Assembly (NCBI GenBank): GCA_963693085.1
Contig: OY856412.1
Span: 344,954,957 to 345,018,956 of the forward strand
Length of the DNA stretch: 64,000 nucleotides
Reading direction: 5' to 3'
Source of the DNA: Alisma plantago-aquatica
Lineage: Eukaryota; Streptophyta; Magnoliopsida; Alismatales; Alismataceae
In this document: piece by piece, positions 27,037-39,018 of the stretch
How the letters are laid out: the number at the start of each line of letters is the position of its first letter
Numbering within the stretch: position 1 is the first letter of the stretch
Notes under the pieces: model-generated
What the model was told of the DNA's origin: nothing
Seen by the model: the letters and a program-made list of their open reading frames with translations, nothing else
Database searches by the model: none
Program-made: the position numbers and the translations under genes

Positions 27037-27560
27037 ACAACATAATGGGAAACTTGTAATAAAATCATGTCGAATAAATATTATTTTGAAATTACGTGTT
27101 GATTATTGAGTATAATTTCTTCCAAGTATACTTCTTTGATATAAAATTGTTTTACTTGTTTTTATTAGTGGACCATGCAATTGCATTGATTTTGTCTTGA
27201 TTTTATTGATTTTAGGCCATGTAAAGAACTGAAATTATGTACCTTCATATCTGACATTTTCCTTCATTTTATCTATTGCAAATAAATATTTCTACATCAA
27301 TATGGACTATTCATGGGAGCTAATGTCAATGGGACATAGTTTTTTAGTTTGTTAGATTTCTCATCTTATTATTTATTTCTTTCCAAGTTTCCAATGGGCC
27401 CTTATGTAATAAACCTTTGGTTCATTTTCAATAAATAAGAATGTTATTTCCTTTTTGCATGTTATGTGTGTGATCTTTGGGCCACTCAGGGTATGATCCC
27501 TTCAAACTATCCATCGAGACCATGAGATTGGGATTAGGGTAAGAATGTATCTGTGACAGT

Positions 27561-27573
27561 TGGTATCAGAGCC
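27561..27573 (+). other. gypsy-II primer-binding site
   Basis: tggtatcagagcc, two bases after the LTR end at 27558; perfect initiator-Met tRNA type. Confidence 0.93.
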
Positions 27574-28049
27574 ATTACACACTCTATATGCATTAATGAA
27601 ATGATATTCTTAAATATCTAAACCATGGAAGCCCTAAATTTCACTATGGTGAAACTGAGGTGTCTAGAAAGATCATAAAGGGGTTTATTGCATAATCACC
27701 TCCTATCAATCTTCACGGTGGTTGAGGTTCCCACTGCTTCACCAGACCTTAGTGGATCCAAAAATGGACTGAAGGACTTACTATAACCCTTGAGGGTCTT
27801 CTAGCATCTCATCTCTTCTTTAAGGACTACACTAAGGCACCTATTAGAAGGAAGTAGGATGACTCCTCATCTTCTCACTCTCATTAGGATGTCATGACTT
27901 GATCTATACTTTCTCTATATTGGGTAGCCTAAGGATGGGAACGAAGTAAAATTTGAAAATAAATTGAGAAAGTTGAATTAAATTGCAACATTGCCATGAT
28001 CTAAAATATCTTTGATTTGAAAATTACAAATGACAAAACTTATACCAAT

Positions 28050-29220
28050 TGAACCTTTGCAGATGGCCTGAAAAACTAGGAACAATAGGAAAGGTGAAGG
28101 AACTTCTGTAACTAAGAATGATGAAGGAAAAAGGTCTCATGAGAGTGATGACGAGGAAGTAAGTTCTACCAATAAATCCACAAATACGGGGGGTTAGGAA
28201 GCCAAGACGAAAGGCCTTATAGATGTCGTACATGACCTGGCAGTCCATACAACATCACTTGTGCCCAACAATAACCTAAAACCCATTAGCATACAATATT
28301 TCTTGAAACTTACCAAAAAAACCTTTTATGGTGAGTATAAGGATGATGTCATAGATTAAGATGATGCATAGATAGTGTTCATGGAGAACACGTTTAGGTT
28401 TTGAGGCGTATTGAACAAGATAAAGTTGCTTTTTCTACCTACCAGTTGAAAGGCGCGGCCACGTTGTGGTGGTAAAATTACATCCGGTCACAGCAAGTCA
28501 TCCCTAATAACTTGGAAGCCGTCGAACCCATTTTCACAACTCGATTCCAATCTACCTCTAAGAGGAAAGAAAAATAGAAGCAATTCCTACCCTTACCCAT
28601 GGTAGCAGCATTGTATCTGACCATAGTGAACAATTCTATCTCCTAGAGTGACGCATCACAAAACTCAAGGAAGAGAAGAATCTAGATCGTTACATTGATG
28701 CGCTCTTCGTAAACCTAAAGTCCTTTGTCTCCTCATTCAAGCCAACCACTTCTCAGGAAGCCTATGACCATTCCTTGTCCATAGAAAGAGCCATGTGGAT
28801 GGGATACAAAAAGCCACTACCTACCATAGCCTACCTAGGTCTTGTTGATGTTATGCCTGTAAAGCTTGAGCAAAATGGGAAACCCTACAATAATGGCAAT
28901 AAGAACATAAACTGACAAAAGAATCAAGAAATACTTCCACCCATCACAACAACCAAGGCCAGAATAAGAACTTTAATTGATGCCCATCTTAGAATCATAA
29001 TCCAAGCCCAAATAGAAGACAAAGTCAAAATCCCAATGTTCTTTGGTGCCTCGACGATGGTAATATCCATTCTGGCCAGTGCAAGTACCCATCTCCAATC
29101 TGCCACATCTTTAAATAGAAGGGACACTTCAGAGACAATTTTTGTCACCCTCCTCCTACATGGGCCAAAGAGGGCAAGCATAGGCCATCACATGCCTTTG
29201 TAGGAATGAGGAGGAGGCAA
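28050..29220 (+). pseudogene. gypsy-II gag (broken)
   Basis: Translating across shifts gives a K/E/S-rich N-terminus, then the capsid-like stretch with A-T-L-W-W-K-N-Y near 28450 (common to gypsy gag proteins). A paired zinc-finger region is at about 29035-29165, with G-N-I-H-S-G-Q-C-K-Y-P, P-I-C-H-I and K-G-H-F-R-D-N-F-C. Several Cys positions are changed and a stop lies in the finger. Gag packages the RNA. No frame longer than a fragment remains. Confidence 0.8.
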
Positions 29221-29339
29221 ATATGAAAGGGAAGAAACTCATGGAAGGTACAATTTAAATTCGAAATTATTTCTATATAATATCATATCATGATTAACTT
29301 TTAAAAACACCTTACATCAAATATATGTGTGTATATAGG

Positions 29340-31140
29340 TATGATGCAAATATATGATTGTTCTATCATCACTCTTTTTTACTTCGGGTCAACACATACC
29401 TTGATGTATAAGAGACTTGCCTCTATGCTCAATCTAGAAACAAATGACTTAGGGTACATACTTGATGTAACTAGCTCAAGTGGAAAATAAAAATCTCCTA
29501 CTATATTGTTTGAAAAGTCATTGTATCTTATGTTGGTTGAGATCTAGAGTAACATTTTATATTGTTAGACATGGAAAGCTTTGACCTTATTTTAAGGATG
29601 GATTGGCTTTAGAAAAGTCATATTTTCATTGATTATTGTGCCAAGAAAGTTATCATCTCCATACCCGACCTATGTATTCTTGTAATTCTTGGAAAAAAAA
29701 GATTAAAATTGAAATATTCTCATTTCCTTGATCAAGGCCCAAACCTTGATATCTAAAACCTAGAAATTGTAACTATAGTCAATCCTGAGATGAGTTCCCT
29801 GGAAAATATTGGCATAGTGCATGAGTACTTGAGTATTTTTCCTAAGGAGCTCCTTGAGCTACCACTTGATCTTGATATTGAATTCTATATTGACTTGGCA
29901 CCTGGTAGGACACCTATTTCTCGAGAACCCTATCAGATGGCTCCTACCTTGAAAAAGTAGTTGTAGGAATTGCTACCAAGGGTTTCATCTGCATTAGTTC
30001 ATCCCCTTGGGAAGCACCTATTCTTTTTTCAAGAAAAAGGATGGATCTCTTTGCATGTGTATTACCTATTGTATGATAAACCAAGCTAGTGTTAAAAATA
30101 AATATCTACTTCCCAAAATTGACAACCCTTTTTATCAACTTTGTTCAACTAATGTCTTCTCCAAAATTGATCTTTGGTCTAGTTACCACCAACTCAAGGT
30201 TAACGACAAAGACATCTCTAAAACCGTCTTTGAAACACTATATGGGAATTATAAATTTTTGTTCAAGCCATTTTGGTTGACCAATTCCCCTGGTTTGTTT
30301 ATAAACATGATGAATAGTGTTTTCTAACCTTTCCTTGATGAGTATGTAGTGGTCTTCATTGATGACATCCTGGTATATTCAAATGACATTAGGTCACATA
30401 ATAGCCATCTTTGCAAAGTACTTGATACCCTCCACATTCAAAAATTTTGTGCAAAATAGTCTGAATGTAAATTTTGGATTTCCGAAGACATGTTTTTGGG
30501 ACACATAATTTCTGGTGGAAAATTTTGTTGACCCCGCCAAAGTCTCAGTTGTTCTTGAGTGTAAAGCCCCCAAAAATGTTTCTAAAATTCAAAGTTTTAT
30601 GGGTCTTCCTGGTTATTACCGATGTTTCATCCTTAACTCCAACAGAACTACCTTTCCCCTCACAAAGCTCATTGATAAAGGAGAGTAGTTTGTCTAGTTC
30701 AAGGAGTGCATGCCTAGTTTTCAGGAGCTGAAGACAAAGCTGACAACCACACATGTTTTGACCCTTCCTTAGGGAATGATGGGTTTTTCATTTTCATCAA
30801 TGCATCATGGTTCTGACTGGGTTGTGTCTTCATACAAGATAGAAAGGCAGTTGTTGATGCCTCTCGAAAGTTGAAGCCAAATGAGGTGAACTACCCAACC
30901 CACGACCTCAATCTTGTACCATCATATATGCATTGAAGTTATGGTGATACCACGTGTATGATGTCACCTAGGATATCCTGACCGAAAAAAGAGTTTGAAG
31001 TACATCTTGTTATAGAAGGATCTCAATCTCAGATAGAGGCGACGGCTCGAGTACCCCAAAGACTATGACTTCACCATTTCCTACCACCCTAGTAAGGAAA
31101 ATGTAGTGGTCGATGCACTTAACAGGAAGCATGCTAAATG
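29340..31140 (+). pseudogene. gypsy-II protease, reverse transcriptase and RNase H (broken)
   Basis: A protease remnant (S-T-H-T-L-M-Y-K-R-L near 29390 and M-D-W-L near 29600) is followed by RT from about 29790. The I-D-L-A-P-G-R-T-P-I-S block and the F-F-K-K-K-D-G-S-L segment (30007-30327) match gypsy RT, and the catalytic F-I-D-D is at 30355-30366, directly after a stop. The block A-K-x-S-E-C-K-F and F-L-G-H-I-I-S follow. RNase H ends with Y-H-P-S-K-E-N-V-V-V-D-A-L-N-R-K at about 31083-31130. More than ten stops and shifts are spread over the region. Confidence 0.9.
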
Positions 31141-31339
31141 TGATGCTATTTTCTCTACTAAGTGGAGAAACATGGAAGTCATGTCACCATCGGCCCTAAG
31201 GTATATGGATGATATTCTCAGATTGGCCAGCATTCATGTCAAACCAGGCCTTCAATCTGAGATTTTGTCATCCCAGAAGAATAAAAAGAGTCTTGAGGAG
31301 ATGATTAAGCTACTAGAGAACCCCAGACACACCTAACAT

Positions 31340-31785
31340 TCAGTATGGAAGGGGGAATCTGGTACAAACAACTAATATGGTTCCCAGACGATTCAAATCT
31401 GACAGAAAAGGTGCTACAGGAAGCTCATGGATCAATGTATACAATGCATCCTAGATTGACTTAAATTTACAAGGATATGCAGATGCATTTCTGGTGGAGG
31501 AATATAAATACTGACATTGATGCTTCATGTCTAGATGTTCGACCTACCAGTATATCAAGTTAGGCATCAACAACCAGGAGGTCTGTTACAACCACTACCT
31601 ATCCCTGAGTGAAAATGGGAAAACATCACCATGGATTTTGTGGTGGGTCTACCCAGGACTAGGAAAGGGAGTGATGTCATTTGGGTTGTAGTTGGTTGTC
31701 TGGCCAAATCTTCCCATTTCATTCCAATTAAGATGACAGCCAAAGTTACAAAGTTAGTAGTTGTACATTAATGAGATAGTTAGAC
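31340..31785 (+). pseudogene. gypsy-II integrase, first part
   Basis: Remnant of the integrase core: H-P-R-L-T, then [18 protein letters not shown] at about 31617-31670 with the first catalytic Asp (in MDF). It breaks at 31785 at gypsy-III. The five bases tagac (31781-31785) are the left target duplication. Confidence 0.88.
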
Positions 31786-34631
31786 TGTAACGACCCCGCC
31801 TCCCGGTAACCCCCAATTAAGGGAGACCAAGAGGTCAGAGTCATTATCCCCATTAAAAGGATCAAAGGTTCGACAAATAATCAATAACAATTATCAAATT
31901 TTACCAACTAAATTGTAAACTGGTATAAAATAAAACCTTGCAAACCTTTTTAAAACTTTGGTAAAATTACTCTATCCACAGCGTGGATTCATTCTATCTA
32001 ATCCTCCTTGCACTTTATTTATTATTTCCACAATGTGTCACTTTACTATTTGTTCTTTCAATTGTTGTACCTAAAACATAGACAAATAAAATTGCGGTCG
32101 GCATATAGGAATATGTTGGTATGTGGGAACAACCAAAATTTCACAAATATGATAACAATCTAAATATCACAATCAAGTTAATTAACAAGCCAATTTACAC
32201 TTTTTAGTATGTCATTCTCCACCACTTTTGCCCTAACCCTGTCATACCCCCTTTTGAGTTTCAATTTTGCCATTGACTTAAGGCCACCTTCTCAAACCCG
32301 AGCTAGGTGCCTAGGGTCACCACTCATGGTGCCCTCTAGTCATGCAATATCATAGGCCACCTTCTCAATCCCCAGCTTGGTGCCTGGGGTCACCACTCAT
32401 GGTGTCCATGGGTCTTCCCTCCTGGGATTGACCTCTTTGCATCATCCATCAGGGTGGCATGTAGGTGCGAGAATACACACTAATTTATAATTGTGATAAC
32501 CATAGTGACTTTATAATTTTGAAACTATGAATATCTAACTGTTTAGGTTGCATTCAATGTGAGGAAATAATTGAAAAACCTTCGGGAAACTAATGTGATT
32601 AATCATAAGTAACCACATACCTGTCCAGCTATCTTGAATGCAGAATTAATCCAAACAAGCATGTAATCCAGAATCAAGCAAGCAAGCACACAATTTGGCC
32701 CTAAAATATACATCCAATATTCTCTATCACGGATCATGGTATCCAAGTCTAATAGGCATATTCGTACCCTAGGGTTACTAGCCCTTTTTAGGGTTTTGAT
32801 CATAACTAGGGTTCGAATTCATTTTTATTACTTTTACTTTACTTTCATCAAAATATCCATCAAACCCTAATTATCTCATCTTATTTTCCATTGAGATCCT
32901 AAGATCAGGTTTGGACCACAAAACCCTATTTTTCATATTAACTATATATTTTCTTCCCTTTTCCCTTATTTAGGGTTTCTAAGGGCATTAATCACAATAT
33001 TAAGTTCAAAACCCTAATTCTTGCAATTTCCTTTTAAAAATAGGTTAATATCCATCATTATCATTAAACAAGTTAATAATTAACTCACTTGCAAGATTGA
33101 ATCCATCCTTTATCCACAATTTGGGTTTCTAACCACAAATTAATACTTTTTCTGTCTAAAATAGACACTTTTGCAAAAAGATACTGATTTCAGTTCCCAA
33201 ACCATTTTTAATGTATCCCTCATATTTTTCTGATCATTTTTCATGTATTAACATTCATCATCCTTGTTTTCTATCAAAAGATACAATTTTATCAAGAAAA
33301 CCCTTTTATTTGATTTATTAGCACTTTTCAGAAAAACGTGGATCGTTTGATCTGTGGTCTGTCGGTCCACTTCGAATCCAGTGATCAAGATCACACACGC
33401 CTTTCCTTTGTGATCAAAAGAAACAAAGGTCCAAACTAACCTTGACGCAACTGAAGGAGGCGAGGGGCAGTTTGGTAAATCTGTAGGTTCTCTTCTTCTT
33501 CAACCTTGTCCGAGCACGCTGTAGCTCCGGTGGTCAACTCGGGAATTGACTCTGGGATATCGACCTCCTTTGATCACTCCAATTGGTCAGGAAGCTCTGC
33601 ATCCCTGTGTCGAACTCAACGACGTCTTCAATTACCCATCAAGAATGCATCGCAACCCTCCTCTACTCGTCGGACTTCGGTGGGGTTTGTCACTGGAACG
33701 GGGGTGCAGGTTAAGGTGAACCGGGCAATTGGAGGCATGAAATCACTCCTTGCAACTAGTCGCAGGTCATGGGTTGATTGTTTTGCGTGCTGGAGCCCTC
33801 ACAAACCCTCTCCTATATATAGGTTTGAGATCAGACTTGCAAGAATTGGGTACTTCTGAAAACGGCGACCAAACCTAGTCGTACCAGGGATTAAACTCTG
33901 TGGTTTCCCCTCCTGAGTCCAAAGGGACTAACAACAGGTTGGCATATCCTCTAGATCACGAGAAATCAAGATGGAAAATTCCTCATGTGACTTGAAAAGT
34001 CCCAGTTCATGTGTGGCTTAGAAAATGAGTGACCAACGTTGTATTGAGATCCAACGGCCCTCAAAGCACGCGATCAAATAAGAAGGAAACCCTTTTTCAA
34101 TTGCCCAATTAATGCGTTATTTTGGAGATAACTTGATAAATTGATATCTCCTAAACCATAACTCCTTTTTGTCTCAAATTTTAAGGGAACGTTTGTCTTG
34201 AAATTATCTAAATTTACAATAAATTTGTGGAACAAATTCCAATTGATGAGATGTATTCCTTCTCTCCCAAGTTATCCCTTCAATTAATCCAAACTAATTG
34301 ATATTCTTTTCCCTTTGCCATTATCTTGTTATTTTGGGTCCCTTGGATCTCAAGAAATCCTAAAGGCATGGATTCCCATATTGGGGAATACCTATTTGCC
34401 TTTATCTTCTTTTAAAAGTCAATTTCTCATATTTCCCTTTTATTAATCAAATTATTTTCCTTTTGGTTTCTCTTTTCTTTTCAATTGGGCTCAATGGCCA
34501 AAAAATCCCACCATCAATCAATCAAGGACATTTCACACAAAATCCATCACAATCAAAGAAATAGATTTCTTTTATTATTTAAAAGAGAATTACATTGTTC
34601 ATTACATACTTAGGAAATTGAAATTATAACA
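31786..34631 (-). repeat. gypsy-III LTR (3' LTR on the - strand)
   Basis: 2846 bp, TGTAACGACC...TTATAACA as read on +. A TATA box (ctatatatag) for - strand transcription is at 33813-33822. A 73-bp-period duplication lies at 32281-32406 (units begin aggccaccttctcaa) and is shared with the other LTR. Confidence 0.94.
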
Positions 34632-34644
34632 TCCTCCCCTCCTT
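34632..34644 (-). other. gypsy-III polypurine tract
   Basis: On the - strand aaggaggggagga directly abuts the TGTTATAA start of the LTR. The same tract is found in gypsy-II (42769-42781). Confidence 0.92.
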
Positions 34645-34659
34645 ATAGGAATTTTGCCC

Positions 34660-35130
34660 TCAAAATTCCATCAAGCAAACAAACAAACAAGATAAGCCTT
34701 TCGTATGTCCATCACGGCTCCCATGTGGCCTCATCCTTTCCATGGTACTTCCCAAGAACCTTCATCATCTCATATTCTCCGATCTAAGTTCTTTCATACC
34801 TTGGTATATCATACCCTCATAGGTGACTCAAGATATTGCAGCCTCTCAAAAAGCTGAATAGGTTCAGGGCTCAGCACATGGCTTGGGTACCTCACATAGT
34901 GCTCTAGATTAGACTCATGTAACACATTATACATCATGTTATCATGAGGGGCAAGGCCAATCACAACCATCTCCACCAATCCATCTCAAATGGACCCACA
35001 TATCGGGGACTCAATTTTCTCGGATGTAGCTTAGAGGGGTTGGATTTTCATATCACATATTCTCCCACAGTGAACTGCATGTCAGTCTGCTTTGCATCTG
35101 CTTGTGACTAATGTCACCTCTGGGCTCTCT
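34660..35130 (-). pseudogene. gypsy-III pol C-terminus: integrase tail and chromodomain remnant
   Basis: On the - strand, translation across shifts gives a stretch typical of integrase C-termini (Q-F-T-V-G-E-Y-V, then P-R-Y-V-G-P-F-E equivalents near 35080-34990), then M-Y-N-V-L-H-E-S-N-L-E-H-Y-V and P-S-H-V-L (34960-34880). A chromodomain-like K-V-L-G-K-Y-H-G-K-D-E-A-T-W-E-P block lies at about 34770-34715. This is the order of chromovirus-type gypsy elements. The chromodomain would direct integration to marked chromatin. All frames are interrupted. Confidence 0.8.
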
Positions 35131-38100
35131 CTCATCCATTGCACAATCATAGTGACTTCATCTGCACACATTGTGGTGCTTTTTTGACTTTCGTGAGGCC
35201 TCCTTCACCAACATCATCTTAATGAAGTGGTACCTGACACAACCTCCTTATAGAACTTCTTGCATCCCGATAAAGTCTATGGTGGTTAACATCACTTCTT
35301 AATAATTGTCTCCATGTATCACCCTGAATGAGCACACATGCTCTCCTCAGACCCTCTAGTCTGGATCACACTAACCATTAGTTAGGAGTGATAAACTATA
35401 CTCTCATTGAGTCCTTCATGTATCTACTTCCACCTCATGGAAGTGAACCCTTAGGTTATACTCGAGAACTTTTGAACTCACATCATGGTGTAGTTGAACC
35501 ATCTTTTTCTCTTAAAAGTAGTTCAACCCAATATGTCCCTTGACAATACTCTTTCTTTCTCATGTTATCTAGGTATGGCGATCCACCATAACCCACATTG
35601 CATCTTGACCTTCCATGGTCAATGGGAGACTTACCACAACATCCATAGTGATGAACTCCCATTCCCTCTTGGGAATTCTCTTTATCCTTCATATCAATGC
35701 ACTGGGTTACTGGTGTTCATCCTTCACCTCTTGTCATGCATGTAAACATACCACATGTAACTTCATCTTAGGTATCCAAAGTACTACTATCACTTACTAT
35801 CTTTGTAGTACCACGTGTATGATGAACTTAAAATCATGATCTCATGTATTTCATGATTCTTCAAGGTTGATTCCTCAGAAACCCTAAACCACTCTAACTA
35901 GGGTTTCCTCACCTTCTTTTCCAAAGAAGTGCATTTGAGGTTCTACAGCCATCCCTTCACTACATCAAGGGCTAGGTTGGCTAACCAAACAACCATTAAC
36001 TTGATCAACAACCATTGATATATCGGAGAGTTAGCCAAACTTATCTCTTTTCCCAACTTAAGGTTAGCCTAACAACCTCAACTTCTTCTAGCCTCTAGCT
36101 AAACTAGGAATCTATATCTCAACCAGAACATTCATTACCACTTCTCAACCTCAAGTGTTTAAGTAATGTTTAAGACATACACCTCCATGTATTCTACTTA
36201 TCATCAAAAACTCAAAGTTTATCTTCATCAAGAAACTCTGAGTTCATCCTTATGGTGATCAAACTCAACCTTACATAATTTGCAAAATTCCACATAGCTT
36301 CTACTAGAAACACCCTTATTCCTCTTACTATTTGTAAACCATCCATTTATCGTTCACTCTACAAGGGTATGTTATCATCTCTGTCCTCATATCTCAATGC
36401 AACATTCCAACTCACATCATCTTTTATCCTTGGTGTAAGGCATGAGTATTGTCCTATCTCACTCCCATAACATGAGGAAATAAGCATTTGGCTGCAGTCC
36501 AAACACAGAGTTCTTCCTGTTCCAAGAGTAGAGATGGTACATCCCACCTTGCCAGTACACCTTTAAATCTAAGTTGAAATGTGCCACATATGTCTCTACA
36601 TCACAATCATCTTCATATCAAGGTTACTTCCATGGAAAACTAGTTTCGAACCTACTTGGGTCACCACACAATCCTTGGTCATATCCTCTAGGTCTATAGG
36701 GTGTAGGCACTTTTGGGGTCATCCCTCTTCCCTTATGCATCCAGAGAGTGCCCTACTAATCTGCCCTTTGGGCCCCATGAGTTCATGAAGGTAATCAATC
36801 TCCTAACCCATGGCCCTTAGAAAATGATATTTGTTACCTCCCGACCCTATGGTCATGTGCAGCTAGGGAATTAGGCAACTCCCACTTCCATCGGTCTTAT
36901 CCCTACCTGGCCCTAGGATAGACTTAGGATTTTTTGATATTACATGTCCAACTTAGAACCTTACCCAAGCCTTCATCATCTCTCTCTCTGCATTCATGGG
37001 CTGTCTTTCATCCTTTCACAGGGGTCATGGTGACCTTCCTACCTTGGTCAAGCCCCATACCAGTTACCTCCATGGTAACTCACCCACATGCACATAGAGA
37101 TGGTTATCTATGAGTCTACATGTTCATTCTCTTACCTTGTACTCTTCACTTAGTTTATCAGGATCCTATGAAACCTCTTTAGGTTACTTCAAAACCAAAA
37201 AACTGGTACACACCCTACCAAGGGTTCCTCTCCCAGGACGGGAGGAAACTACAACTCTTGACAACACGGTCACAAACATCCTTAGGGTTTATATACGCAT
37301 GAGCATACTTAACCCAGTAGCCACTGAGGCACAAGCAGACCACCTACTAAACCATGCTAGGTCATACTTGTTCTCATTCTCAACATTGGATCAAGATCAT
37401 ACCTTCCCATTTCATTACTTAGCTGTGGGGGGGGGGTCATCAAACATACCTTAAACTTAAGGGGTTTCTCTTTCCTTTAAACATGAGAAGTACCATGCTC
37501 GAATCTATTGAAACTAAAACCTCATCATGATTATTAGGTACGCCACTTCCCCTCTGAGGCCTAGGAACCCTAGGTTCACCTTTAGGTGTCAAACTTCGTG
37601 CTCAATCTCTTAACCAAGAATCAAGCATGTCCTAGGTATGTCATGTACTCCCATGATCCTTTAATATGAGCAACACCTCATAGTTGAGTCCTCCTCAAGG
37701 ACAACCAACTAGGTATACATCCTTACAACTGGTTACTTAAACCTCCTCAGGGTCTAGGGCACTCTTCTTCTCATCTATAACATAAGTACAGAGGTACCAA
37801 CAGTCTCATCCTCTCTCTAGGGTTTGGTTCCTCTAAACGAAATCAAGATACTATCAGCCTCCAGGGATCACGCATGAGGCAACCGCAATCATCCACTTAG
37901 GTCGCATCGTCCTCCACTTCTCAGGGTTTCTCCTAACCCAAAGTCTAAACTTTCAACCTTGTTGCTTGGGTCTTGCTCTCTCTCTAAAGGTAACTCTACA
38001 AATAACCTCACTACCAGATATCCTCTCTCTATGAAGATGGATCAAGCTCACAAGCATACTCCTACTTGGGTGAAGCCTATGATCAACTTTTGTTTGTTCA

Positions 38101-39000
38101 AGATTATCCATAGCTCTTTATGCTTACCTTACAAGCTATCCATCATACTCTCCTGGCCAGGGTTTTAGCCTATTATCAACTCTACTGGCGTACTCTGTGC
38201 ATACTAAGCCATGCTCATATAAGCCCATCATATTTCTATAGGTTCTTCTCTAACCTTATCATTGAAGGAGCTATCCTTCACTCTAGCATGCACGACCCTT
38301 CCCAGGGTTGGGTCGCCAAAGGTACTCGGTCATCCAACTTCTCATGGCTCATATGGCATCCAAGGCATGTCCATCTAACTCACCATGTCATCTTTCTCTC
38401 TAACCTTCACTTAGTGTTAGGGTTAACATCATCCTCAGAGGATGTGCCAGGTCCCTACTTGTAATGGAGATCCCTACCTCAAAGACTAACTCTCTCTATA
38501 CTTATCCTCCTGACAAGAAGGTCTAGCCTCAGGTCACTCCTGAGGTCATGACAACTTATGTCATTTGACCTAAGCATGTATGTATTCCTTTATGCTTAAT
38601 CTATTAACCATATGTCCATGACATCTTATTTACATACTTTTTTTTAGTTTGATGGAGGATTCCTTAATCCTTATGAATTACCCATACCTCGAGAGGGTGA
38701 GGAAAAGAGAGAAAACCCTAATCCTTAAGGTGCTTAATAGAAATAGTGTTGATAAGTGATGAACAAGATGAGAGAGTCCTAAAGGTATCTTATTTTGAGT
38801 CAAATCCTGAGACTTCAACTAGGCAGTAACACTAATCCAGGAGTCCTCGTATCTGACTAGTGGTGCGGAGGAAAACCTTTCCAACCCCCGGACATGATTC
38901 TTTTCTAGACACCTCTGTCTTTTAGAAATTCCACTAATAACTCCCTTGGGTTCTACAGAGTTTGTAAAATTTAATAATTATTAAAGATTAAATTAGGAAC
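35131..39000 (-). other. gypsy-III internal region, coding content not recognised
   Basis: The expected gag, protease, RT and RNase H (read toward lower coordinates) should lie here. I could not find a convincing catalytic motif by eye; only short frames exist on both strands. Either pol is too eroded or the element carried a reduced internal region. Confidence 0.5.
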
Positions 39001-39016
39001 CTATGCTCTGATACCA
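39001..39016 (-). other. gypsy-III primer-binding site
   Basis: On the - strand tggtatcagagcatag, two bases from the LTR, complementary to initiator-Met tRNA. It fixes the - orientation. Confidence 0.93.
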
Positions 39017-39018
39017 AT

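Noticed and set aside
33506..33859. 117-aa frame with a relative at 40749-41110
   Set aside because: It is antisense to the gypsy-III LTR transcript and the relative is simply the other LTR.
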